NCBI GenBank assembly: GCA_020186115.1
Contig: WSYJ01000178.1
Span: 1,323,831-1,387,830 of the forward strand
Source of the DNA: Histomonas meleagridis
Taxonomy: Eukaryota > Parabasalia > Tritrichomonadida > Dientamoebidae
Length of the DNA stretch: 64,000 bases
Direction of reading: 5' to 3'
Shown: positions 37,459-46,435 of the stretch, piece by piece
Layout: the number at the start of each line of letters is the position of its first letter
Position numbering within the stretch: the stretch's first letter is position 1
Notes under the pieces: generated by a model
What the model was told of the DNA's origin: nothing
The model's database searches: none
The model's input: only the letters and a program-made list of their open reading frames with translations
Made by a program: the position numbers and the translations under genes

Positions 37459-37890
37459 ATGAATTCGGAGTTTATGTTGGCTTCAAGAGATATTTCAAGA
37501 GATGATGATGACGATATCCCAATAGATGATAGTGATGATGAATATAAAAGTAGATCTGAAACTGTGGAAAAAATGATTTCTGAAATGACGGAAGAAGAAA
37601 GAACAAGATATAACATATTTCAATCACAGACTTGTAGATTCCCGAAAAATAAAGTTAAGAGCTTAATGCAAAATGCTGTACCTGGTGTTCAAGTTCAAAA
37701 TAAAGCAGTCACAGTCGCATCATTCGCTGTTCGTTTATTTTCAGCAGAATTGATTGAGCTTGCACGTGAAATTAGTGGAAATGAAGAACCTTTAACACCT
37801 GATCTTATAATGATAGCATTAAATGAAATAATTGACAAAGGAACCATTCCAGGATTAGGTCCAGGAACAAAAAAATCTCAAGTATTTTAA
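37459..37890 (+). CDS. TAF11: TAF11-like TFIID subunit
   Basis: A 143-residue protein with an acidic N-terminus (DDDDDIPIDDSDDE) and a C-terminal histone-fold domain of the TAF11 type: EEERTRYNIFQSQTCRFPKNKVKSLMQ matches the TAF11 start (RYE-x-x-RR-x-x-FPK-x-x-IKRLIQ), followed by the long central helix (TVASFAVRLFSAELIELAREI) and the last helix IMIALNEI with an IPG-x-GPG end (TAF11 GQIPN). TAF11 pairs with TAF13 and helps hold TBP-TFIID at promoters. The frame is open two codons further to a GTG; ATG 37459 is the start. AACGTT at 37420-37425 sits 34 bases upstream. The stop is TAAA. Confidence 0.8.
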   Translation: MNSEFMLASRDISRDDDDDIPIDDSDDEYKSRSETVEKMISEMTEEERTRYNIFQSQTCRFPKNKVKSLMQNAVPGVQVQNKAVTVASFAVRLFSAELIELAREISGNEEPLTPDLIMIALNEIIDKGTIPGLGPGTKKSQVF

Positions 37891-38058
37891 AGCACTTCAT
37901 TGTTTTTGTCATAAAAATTATAATATTTTTGCATTACTTTTTTTAAATGATTGACCAGTGATGCAAATGTTTAAATTTTTATTAAAAAAAAAGTATTAAA
38001 CATATTAGCAAATATATCAAATTTTTTATGGAAAACACATTAATTTGGTGAAAGATGA

Positions 38059-38452
38059 TTTTTTGAGGCTTTTTTGTCCCTTCAAGAATCTTGCCAATTT
38101 GATTCATCTAAAGCTATTGGGTGTCTCTAAGTATATAGAGGTTATATCAGGCGACGAAGAAGACCTCCAAGCAAATATAGAGGAATATGGACCTGCTTGT
38201 GTTGCTATTGATGCTTCACACTGGAGTTTCCAACTTTATACCAGTGGAATTTATGATGAACCAAGATGCTCATCTACAGCACTTGACCATTGTGTTGGAT
38301 GCGTTGGATTTGGTGTCGAAGGTACTACTAATTATTGGATTGTTCGTGACTCTTGGGGAGAATCATGGGGTGAAGACGGATATATCCGTATGATCAAGAA
38401 CAAGAACAACCAATGTGGTATTGAGACTGATGCTGTTATCCCAATTGCTTAA
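38059..38452 (+). pseudogene. Papain-type cysteine protease relic (clan CA, C1)
   Basis: The 3' 60% of a cathepsin L-like mature domain. It shows the pattern SCQFDSSKAIG, then SKYIEVISGDEEDLQANIEEYGPACVAIDAS, the catalytic His in LDHCVGCVGFG, and WIVRDSWGESWGEDGYIRM. The catalytic Asn, normally in NSWG, is Asp here. The part with the nucleophilic Cys (QGxCGSCW) is absent, and between SSKAIG and SKYIEV (38119-38135) the frame shifts and a stop appears. No ATG is available upstream. A decayed, inactive copy. Similar proteases are secreted lysosomal or surface enzymes in trichomonads. Confidence 0.85.
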
Positions 38453-38523
38453 AAAATTTATGAAACTTTTGTTTTGTACTGATGTAAAATATTCAAATTC
38501 AGCGGTTTCGACAGCTTCCAAAA

Positions 38524-40440
38524 ATGCATCCAAACATTATTCCTGCACCTTTACATCTGGAAGTTGGAAACGGAGAATGGATATTAACCTCAAACGCAGT
38601 AATTATGTATGATTCTTCTGTAGAAGGGTTATTCTTTATTTCAAATTATCTTGCTAATTTTATCAGAAAATCTACAGCTATCTCTATTAAAGTTTCAAAC
38701 GTCATCAACTCAAATGGAATTGTTCTCAAAAAATCAGTTGGGTTTGGAAAAGAAGAATATTCACTCATAGTTGATACAGAAGGTGTTAAAATTTCTGCTT
38801 CAGAATATAACGGATTCTTTTATGGAGTTCAAACGCTATTACAACTTTTCCCAGTTGAAATTTTTAGCAGAGCTTATACTCCAAATATAAAATGGAGTGT
38901 TCCATTTATCAAAATATCTGATAAGCCAAGATTAGAATGGCGTGGGTTTTTATTAGATTGTAGTCGTCATTTCTTTGATGTCAGTACAATTAAACATGTG
39001 TTAGATACAATGGCTCTTCATAAAATTAATGTATTCCATTGGCATCTTGTTGATGACCAATCATGGAGAATTGAAATTAAAAAATATCCACTTTTAACAC
39101 AGAAAGGAGCGCTTACTGACGAGCTTCCAATTCCATGGCATCGACTTGAATATGATGGAACTCCATATGGACCATATTATTACACACAAGAAGAAATCAA
39201 AGAAGTTGTTGCTTATGCTAAATCATTAGCTATCACAGTTGTCCCTGAGATCGAAATGCCTGGTCATGCAGTGGCTGCTCTTTCGGGGTACCCCGAATTT
39301 TCTTGTAAAGGTGACACTTTTCGCCCGTTAACGTATTGGGGTTGTTCACCAGACGCATTTTGTCCTGGAAATGATGGAACAATTAAATTCTTGGAAGACA
39401 TATTAGATGAAGTAATGGAACTTTTTGATTCAAAGTTTATACATTGTGGTGGTGATGAATGTAGTAAATGTAGATGGGATGAATGTCCAAAATGTCAGAA
39501 AAGAATAAAGGATAAGGGATTAAAAAACACTGAAGAACTTCAATCATGGTTTGTTAACCAAATTGCTAATTATGTCGAATCAAAAGGAAGACATATGATA
39601 GGTTGGGATGAGATTATGCAAGGCGGCCTCCCAAAGGAAGCATCTGTAATGAGTTGGCAAGGAGTTGAAGGAGGAACTAAAGCTGCGCAACAAGGACATT
39701 ATGTCGTAATGTCACCAAATCCGATTCTTTATGTTGATCATGGCCAGTTACCAGTTGCTGAAAAATATGAATATATTGTTGATTATTCAAAAGGACAACT
39801 TAATAATTTATATAAAGTATATACATTCGAACCAACAAAAGGAATCCCTGAAGAATGTAAGAAATATATTATCGGAGCTCAATGTAATCTATTTGCTGAA
39901 TATGTATGGGGAGGTAGAATGGATATCGATTACAAATATTTCCCACGTATGTGTGCTCTTTCTGAAGTATGTTGGTCGAAATTAGAAGATAGAAGTATGG
40001 AAAATTTCTTAGCAAAAATGTCACGTTCTCATAGTGAAAGGTTAGTTAGATATGGCATTAACATTGGTCCTATCACAGGGCATAAAAACATTTATTGGAA
40101 TAATAATCACATCAAAGCCAATGTTTTCACATCACATGTCTGGAATATTAACGGTGGAATTGGAATTCCTGCTTCATATCAAGCTGTGTTCATAATGAAA
40201 GCAGGAAATAATAATATTAAGGTGAGGAATGTTAAAATTTTATATGATGACGAAGTTGTCGCAAATGATTTAAGCGAAAAATTGGTAACAGAAATAAATA
40301 CACCATCATTTAACTTCGTTATAAAAGAAAATGCAGAAGGTCATAACGTAACAATTAGTGCTGAATTATGTGGTATCGGTGGAAATGATTCATGTGGCGA
40401 GATACAGATTTACTATACAATGCCAAATGAGAATAAATAA
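38524..40440 (+). CDS. Beta-N-acetylhexosaminidase, GH20
   Basis: A 638-residue glycoside hydrolase that removes terminal GlcNAc or GalNAc from glycans. Domain 2 N-terminal beta (residues about 8-130) is followed by the catalytic barrel: RLEWRGFLLDCSRHFF, FHWHLVDDQSWRIEIKKYP, the catalytic Asp-Glu pair in HCGGDECSKC (about 311-316), and WDEI, SWQG and LYVDH motifs. Substrate-assisted catalysis is expected. The C-terminal 100 residues form a beta domain. The first codon is ATG 38524, but no signal peptide follows; the protein begins directly with MHPNIIPAP, the usual domain-2 start, so either the true start is elsewhere or the enzyme is exported without one. The upstream 71 bases contain AGCGGTTTC. 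The gene lies directly after the protease relic. Confidence 0.93.
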   Translation: MHPNIIPAPLHLEVGNGEWILTSNAVIMYDSSVEGLFFISNYLANFIRKSTAISIKVSNVINSNGIVLKKSVGFGKEEYSLIVDTEGVKISASEYNGFFYGVQTLLQLFPVEIFSRAYTPNIKWSVPFIKISDKPRLEWRGFLLDCSRHFFDVSTIKHVLDTMALHKINVFHWHLVDDQSWRIEIKKYPLLTQKGALTDELPIPWHRLEYDGTPYGPYYYTQEEIKEVVAYAKSLAITVVPEIEMPGHAVAALSGYPEFSCKGDTFRPLTYWGCSPDAFCPGNDGTIKFLEDILDEVMELFDSKFIHCGGDECSKCRWDECPKCQKRIKDKGLKNTEELQSWFVNQIANYVESKGRHMIGWDEIMQGGLPKEASVMSWQGVEGGTKAAQQGHYVVMSPNPILYVDHGQLPVAEKYEYIVDYSKGQLNNLYKVYTFEPTKGIPEECKKYIIGAQCNLFAEYVWGGRMDIDYKYFPRMCALSEVCWSKLEDRSMENFLAKMSRSHSERLVRYGINIGPITGHKNIYWNNNHIKANVFTSHVWNINGGIGIPASYQAVFIMKAGNNNIKVRNVKILYDDEVVANDLSEKLVTEINTPSFNFVIKENAEGHNVTISAELCGIGGNDSCGEIQIYYTMPNENK

Positions 40441-41613
40441 TATCGACATTCATTTATACAAATAAAAAGTAAATTTTGTTTAAAAAAATCTTTTTATTGT
40501 ACTAAATCTTTTCCAACATCTTAAGAAGTTTTAAAACATTTGAAATGTAACGAGCACTGCTTTTTTTCATATACAAATAATATGAGAAATATGTATTAGT
40601 ACTAATTTTTAGAAATTTCTAAAAATGCAAATGTTTTGTTTTGCTTTCTAAACAAATTACCATTTCATAAAATTGTAAAAGCAAACTTGCTTTCACTTTG
40701 AATCGCAGATAAAGTTCAACCAACGATTTTGTTAATCGTTTTGTTTGATAAACAGAATGAATATGTCCATTTAAAAAATCAAGAGAAAATAAAAAATAAA
40801 ATATAAAAAATATTTTTACTGAAAATATTTTTTTATTAAATGTTTTAATATTTCTTTAACATCTGAGATTATAAATTGGAGACAGCGATTATAACAAGAG
40901 TGTCTTCTTAAGTAAGAGGTATTGGATCATACTGAATTTTATAAATAACAAAAAGGGCAAAAATTAGATACATTGTCTTAAATATAGATGAGGATACCAT
41001 AAAACTAATTATACTGTTCATATTCAAGCTTTATATGTAATCAAAAACAATGTAAACCAAGTAGATGAATCATTATTTGGTAAAAATTATCAAAACACAT
41101 AAATTAAGATCTATTTCAACTTCAAAGTTGAAAATTCGAAAATAAATATAAAAACATATTTTTTTCATTGAGACCAAATTTATGGTTTGACTTGTTTGCT
41201 CTTATGTTTACTGGCTGTCTTATTGGTGATTTTTGTAATATGGATAGTACAAAATTAAATTTATTCATAATAATCTTTTGAGACAAGCTAATTCAATATG
41301 TAATTTGTTTTAATATTCTTTCAAACAATTTTGTTAACATTGGTTTTAATTTTACAGAGCTTTAAGTTGAAATAACCCATTTTGCAGTTAATCACATCAA
41401 TTATGTGAAGTGAAGTGTTTTATCATAGAAAAAGTCATGTAAAATTTTGATTTTTTACTTCACTCGGCTTCATTAAACTGTCACATTCATTTTTCTATAC
41501 CATGGTCCATGTTTAACAGTTAAACAACAAACAATGCATTGAATTCATTGTTTACTTTGTATGATTTGAATATATTTAATGAAAAATCTCTTAAAATAAT
41601 ATTAACAAATTTT
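40441..41613. other. Long intergenic spacer
   Basis: About 1.2 kb of A/T-rich DNA with no gene or repeat seen, apart from a short hairpin AACGATT/AATCGTT near 40723-40741. Confidence 0.5.
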
Positions 41614-41626
41614 CTCACCTCATTTT
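41614..41626 (+). promoter_or_regulatory. Initiator of surface protein gene
   Basis: TCACCT (41614) and TCATTTT (41620-41626) lie directly before the ATG at 41628; the second places the predicted start 6 bases before it. Confidence 0.5.
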
Positions 41627-41627
41627 C

Positions 41628-44600
41628 ATGTTGGTATATTTTTTGACGATTCTCAACATTTTTAATTATATTCCAGATGAATATAAAAGCCTTTCACAAA
41701 AAGCAAGAGAACAAGTCCGTCTCCGTGTTGTCAAGAGTGATCGTGAGCCAATATATAAGAAAGGATATTATTCTCAAAAAGGAATTGACTTTTATCTGAC
41801 CACAAACTTAATGAGTTCAACATCCAAAGGAATCAAAGGTTATGCTTTTGATAATGAAACCAAATCCATAGCAATCATACCTAATCGAAAGAAAGTTCTT
41901 TCTGATGATGCTGACATAAAGACAGGTTCATTTGTTGAACCAATAACAAAAGATATATATAAACTTTATAAAGTTGCTGATGATGGTGAAGTTCAAATAT
42001 TTAAAACCAAAAAATTAGATAAATTACATGTTTTTAGGAATCTTCATTTATATACATCTCAACCAAATAATAATAAAGATACAACGAATGAAGAGGAAGA
42101 AGAAGAATCAAATGAAAATATAGGATGGACAATTGGATATACTCCAGAGGACAAAACTACAGGATTATCAACAGCTTATTTAGGATATCGTTACTATTGG
42201 AATAAACCAGAGGTAGGAGAAGATGCATTTGAATTAGGTCCAATTGAACAAAACTTTATAGTTTTTTCGGTAAGTGCAGGTGCTTATGCTCAAATCTTTA
42301 CATCATTCGATTTTCAAATGGAAGATGCAAGTTTTAACATTGAAGCAGATATTGATTTAAGTGCAATGGCTGGATTAGGATTTACATTACTTCCAGACAA
42401 TAATCCTGATGATTTAACATTTGGGAAAGATGTTCCAATTTATGCTATTCCTTCTCTATCAATGTATGGCATTAAATTTAAACTTGGAATTTATGGATTT
42501 GTAGAAATAGGTTTCGCAAATATTGAATATAAACTAATACAATTACTAAAATATGATTATAGAATTAAGTTAAGCCAAAAATATCATATTAAATATTCAT
42601 CAAAAGATGATCATTTTGAAATTACACCAACAAATCCTACATTTGAAACAGTCAAAAACCAACAAAAACAAGAAGAAATCACAAAAGAAGATATTAATGG
42701 TATGTATCTAAAAATTACACCACGTATCGATGTTGGTATTAAAGCTACTATTAATATAGGTTCGGAAATGATTTCATCTGAAGGAGAATTAACAGCAAGT
42801 ATGTTTATTCGTTATGAAGTTCCATTTGATTTTGGTTTTGATTCATCTAAATGCACATTTCCTTATCTTTATGGACAATACAAACATAGTCTTTCATTTA
42901 ATTTTAGAATCTTTGGGAAGTTAAATTTATTAGGTTTTATTGATTGGGAAAAAGAATTTTTGATACCAATAAATATATTTACATCAAAACCTTCAGGACA
43001 ATTTTGTATTTTTGATTCACAAAATTCTATCGATAAGAAATTTTTGAACTATTATGGTGATTCTGTATATGTTATACAACCAACTTCAATTCGACTTTGT
43101 GATGATTGTCAACAATCATCATCATCTGAAGCAGAATCTTTTTTCATATATTTAAATTTCTTACAATATGGATCAACTATAACAAAAACATTTTCATTAC
43201 CACGTGTTGAATTATTAAATAGTCAAACAAAAACATTAAATCGTTTATTTGTAATATCAAATGGAAATTCATATAGCAAATTAAATTATGAAGGTTATGA
43301 AGAAGATTTATTTTTAGATGATAATCTTGCAACTTTTACAAGTTTTCCTTTACAAACAGGAATTAATGAATATTGTGGTGATGATGATTCATTTTATTTA
43401 AAGACTGGCGTTTGCATTAAAACTCAAATTTCGGAAGCTACAAAAGTTGATTTATCAGAAGAATTTGAAAAGCCAATAAATTCGAATTATATTGCATATC
43501 AAGGGGATGTTTCTGATAGTGATTATATTGGAATTATTACACATTCTGAAGGAACTCCATATTCATCAGGATTAAAAGGATTTCAAATATTTGATGATGC
43601 TGTTTCAACAATAGAAGAAACTCAAGAAGGAGAATATTCTGGCAAAAATCCATATAAAGTATTAATTAAGAATTTTAATGTTGGTGGTTATACAATGGAT
43701 AGTGTAAATTTAGGAATAAAACTTTGTAAAGATATTGATTCGAATTGTATTACATTACAAAATAAATCATATACGGATTTTCCAGCTGGAAATAATTTTG
43801 ATAAATATGAACCTGTTTTATATTTAGGAAAAGAATTTAATACAAAGAATAATTATAATGCTGTTGTAACAATTGATATAAAATATAAACATAGTATTTT
43901 TAATTCATATTCAATTTCATTAAAAAATACAATGTATTTAAGAGCAATAACTCCACTTAAATCACACACTTATAATTTTGAAGGTACAATTGAAGCTAAT
44001 GGTGATCCTTTTTCATTTGATATTGTATTTGAAAAATATACCCCAACAATTGTTATGAATGTTGCAAATCTACCTAAAAATACACGCGCTATTGTAACAA
44101 GAGTTTTTTCTGCTCCTCGGTATGACCTTGACAATTGGGGAGATGTTTCAATATCATTAACAATGGCGCCTTCCGAAATATATGGAACAATTCGATTCTT
44201 TGGTGAATTTGGAGAGTTATTTTCAACAGTTAAAGATAAAATAAATTTAGCCTGTATAATTAAAATGCCAGGATTACAACCATTATGTGAAGGAGTAACC
44301 TTAATTAATGAAGATGAATATGTTATAGTTTTAAAGGAAGAAAGTACATTATTTTCAATGGAAGATAGTAAAATTTGGTTACAAAAATTACATTCTATTA
44401 ATATTCCATTTAGAAGATATGATAGTAAAACAACTCAAAGTTATACCGCTACATTGACAGCTATTTTTTCGATTAGTGATATTAAAAATCCATTTTGTTC
44501 AGTAACTACACCTTCTGTTGGTTATACTGGCTTAAATTTACATAGTGGTTGTATTCAACAAATTGAAAAACGAACACAATTCGTTATATCTATACAGGCA

Positions 44601-45881
44601 AATTCATTTGTTTTAAATAAATGGAATTCTGATTATATATATCAAAAAGATTATAAATGGGTTATTAGAAGTGGAATTGCTACATCTCAAGATACTTCAA
44701 ATTCATATAAATACAATTTATATACAAGAGATTTATATACAGGTTTTCAAGAAAATCAAGCATCAATAATGTTTCCAGCAAGAAATGTACGTGATATCTT
44801 AAAGACTCCAAATCATAAATTATACTTTAAGGATAATCATTCGATTTCTGTTATTGATGGAATTAATGTTATTGATCTTTCTAAAGATTCTGATGGTGAT
44901 TATTTCTATACTTTAAGTGATAACATTATAAAGGATTATACTTTTGTAAGAAAATGTATAACTAAAGAAGAAGCAAATTGTATGACAAATATAAAATTAG
45001 GAAATAATATCCAATTAATAACTTATGACGACACTGGTAAAATTAATGATTTCGATTTGGATGAAAGCTCAAATATAAATTCCATAAAATTAAATAGTAA
45101 TTTTAAATCACAAATTGTTTCTGGTAGAGATTTTGTTCAATTTTCTAAATCATGGAAAGGTTCTGTTTCCACAAAAATAATTGAAGGCGCTTCTAAATTA
45201 ACTGTTAAAGCAATTGAATTAACAAATCAAATTAAATTATTTGCTTCTATTACGATAAATGATGTTGATGAAGAAATCCCATTTAGTGCAAACAAATGGT
45301 ATACAAGCATTGAAGATTTTCTGCGTGCATTAAAAGTTAAAGAATCAAATGATGGATATACATTAGAGAACATAAAGATGGAATTGGATGGAACAATTTT
45401 AATTCCAAAATATCTTTATCAATATGGAGAAGTAGTTGATTATGAAAAAGTGGTGGATTATCCTCTGGGAAATATCCAATGTGTGACTGATTATCCAAGA
45501 TTTGATATTTCTGAAACTTCATCAATTATATCATCATCAGTAGAAACATCTTCAATAATATCTTCATCAGTAGAAACTTCATCAATTATATCATCATCAG
45601 TAGAAACATCTTCAATAATATCATCATCAGTAGAAACATCTTCAATAATATCTTCATCAGTAGAAACATATGCAACAACAATTAATGAAGAAGATAAAAC
45701 AAATGAAGAGAATCAGGATATTGAAAGCGGAGGACTTGATGGTGGAGCAATTGCAGGAATAGTTATTGCCGTTATTGTTGTTGTTGTTGCTTGTGCTGCA
45801 GGAGTCATTTTTTACATTCATAAGAAAAAGATGCAGAAGCATACTTCAACAAGTTCTGATCAAAATAAACAAATAATTTGA
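41628..45881 (+). CDS. Large type I surface protein with Ser/Thr stalk
   Basis: A 1417-residue protein of unknown function. It starts with a hydrophobic signal peptide (about 1-13), followed by a very long beta-rich extracellular region with few cysteines (C-rich spots near 470-510 and 590-600), an acidic linker (EEEEEESNEN near 155), five copies of a VETSSIISSS stalk repeat (about 1295-1345), one transmembrane helix at about 1374-1396 (GAIAGIVIAVIVVVVACAAGV, preceded by GGLDG) and a basic 20-residue cytosolic tail (HKKKMQKH). The layout is that of a trichomonad surface receptor or adhesin; ligand unknown. Part of the region 190-460 has alternating strand patterns (YRYYWN, ADIDLSAMAGLGFTLLP) like a beta-barrel or lipid-binding fold. 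The stop is TGA. Confidence 0.85.
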   Translation: MLVYFLTILNIFNYIPDEYKSLSQKAREQVRLRVVKSDREPIYKKGYYSQKGIDFYLTTNLMSSTSKGIKGYAFDNETKSIAIIPNRKKVLSDDADIKTGSFVEPITKDIYKLYKVADDGEVQIFKTKKLDKLHVFRNLHLYTSQPNNNKDTTNEEEEEESNENIGWTIGYTPEDKTTGLSTAYLGYRYYWNKPEVGEDAFELGPIEQNFIVFSVSAGAYAQIFTSFDFQMEDASFNIEADIDLSAMAGLGFTLLPDNNPDDLTFGKDVPIYAIPSLSMYGIKFKLGIYGFVEIGFANIEYKLIQLLKYDYRIKLSQKYHIKYSSKDDHFEITPTNPTFETVKNQQKQEEITKEDINGMYLKITPRIDVGIKATINIGSEMISSEGELTASMFIRYEVPFDFGFDSSKCTFPYLYGQYKHSLSFNFRIFGKLNLLGFIDWEKEFLIPINIFTSKPSGQFCIFDSQNSIDKKFLNYYGDSVYVIQPTSIRLCDDCQQSSSSEAESFFIYLNFLQYGSTITKTFSLPRVELLNSQTKTLNRLFVISNGNSYSKLNYEGYEEDLFLDDNLATFTSFPLQTGINEYCGDDDSFYLKTGVCIKTQISEATKVDLSEEFEKPINSNYIAYQGDVSDSDYIGIITHSEGTPYSSGLKGFQIFDDAVSTIEETQEGEYSGKNPYKVLIKNFNVGGYTMDSVNLGIKLCKDIDSNCITLQNKSYTDFPAGNNFDKYEPVLYLGKEFNTKNNYNAVVTIDIKYKHSIFNSYSISLKNTMYLRAITPLKSHTYNFEGTIEANGDPFSFDIVFEKYTPTIVMNVANLPKNTRAIVTRVFSAPRYDLDNWGDVSISLTMAPSEIYGTIRFFGEFGELFSTVKDKINLACIIKMPGLQPLCEGVTLINEDEYVIVLKEESTLFSMEDSKIWLQKLHSINIPFRRYDSKTTQSYTATLTAIFSISDIKNPFCSVTTPSVGYTGLNLHSGCIQQIEKRTQFVISIQANSFVLNKWNSDYIYQKDYKWVIRSGIATSQDTSNSYKYNLYTRDLYTGFQENQASIMFPARNVRDILKTPNHKLYFKDNHSISVIDGINVIDLSKDSDGDYFYTLSDNIIKDYTFVRKCITKEEANCMTNIKLGNNIQLITYDDTGKINDFDLDESSNINSIKLNSNFKSQIVSGRDFVQFSKSWKGSVSTKIIEGASKLTVKAIELTNQIKLFASITINDVDEEIPFSANKWYTSIEDFLRALKVKESNDGYTLENIKMELDGTILIPKYLYQYGEVVDYEKVVDYPLGNIQCVTDYPRFDISETSSIISSSVETSSIISSSVETSSIISSSVETSSIISSSVETSSIISSSVETYATTINEEDKTNEENQDIESGGLDGGAIAGIVIAVIVVVVACAAGVIFYIHKKKMQKHTSTSSDQNKQII
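45513..45662 (+). repeat. Five 30-nt tandem repeats encoding the stalk
   Basis: Five exact-length units encode the same decapeptide (ETSSIISSSV). Third-position differences make units 1 and 3 alike and 2 and 5 alike, pointing to duplication of a 60-base dimer followed by a partial unit. Confidence 0.85.
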
Positions 45882-46435
45882 TCTTTTTTCTTCCATATAT
45901 TATTTTAATTTAGAAATGTTTAATCGATTTTAAATATAATGACAATTTAAAATAACATCAAATTTGATGATAACAATTAAAAAATGGCATATCAGATCAT
46001 TGTTTCAATATATTTATTTATATTTATCGAATAAACATTTATCTGAATACGAATGTATAAAACAAAACAAAAATCAAATGAGTGTGTTCTCGAAAAATTA
46101 CTTAAACTCGTGGTATATGGCAGTAAACTCCAGTATCACCGTTGAACAAGCAAGATCCACAGGTGATGCACTCGGATCCTATATCACAATTAGGTATAAA
46201 GCCATTAACATTAAGTTTGTCTGAGACAGAAAATGATTCCGTGTAATTGCAGTAACAATTTCATCAATAATACGTGCGCAATTTTGGCCAAAATAAAATA
46301 ATTAAGTTTACCATTTCGTTCGTTGCCAATTTTTTTGAATTTTTTCACCGATAGAGATTTTTGAATTTTTTTTAATCGGAAACAAAAAAATGCTTGTGTA
46401 AGAAATGTGATGTGACAAAATATAATACTTAGCAA
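45882..46435. other. Intergenic spacer with possible Cys-rich relic
   Basis: Holds the short Cys-rich minus-strand frame at 46102-46260 and no other supportable gene. Confidence 0.4.
46102..46260 (-). pseudogene. Possible Cys-rich fragment
   Basis: A 52-codon minus-strand frame without an ATG encodes eight Cys in a spaced pattern (NCYCNY, PNCDIGSECITCGSCL, VYCH). Two stops precede it and one follows. An overlapping frame is also open. It may be a relic of a Cys-rich surface protein; weak evidence. Confidence 0.25.

Noticed and set aside
46211-46435. Minus-strand 74-residue frame
   Set aside because: Overlaps the promoter of the UBR gene and ends in a run without domain; a competing Cys-rich frame in the same DNA is equally open.
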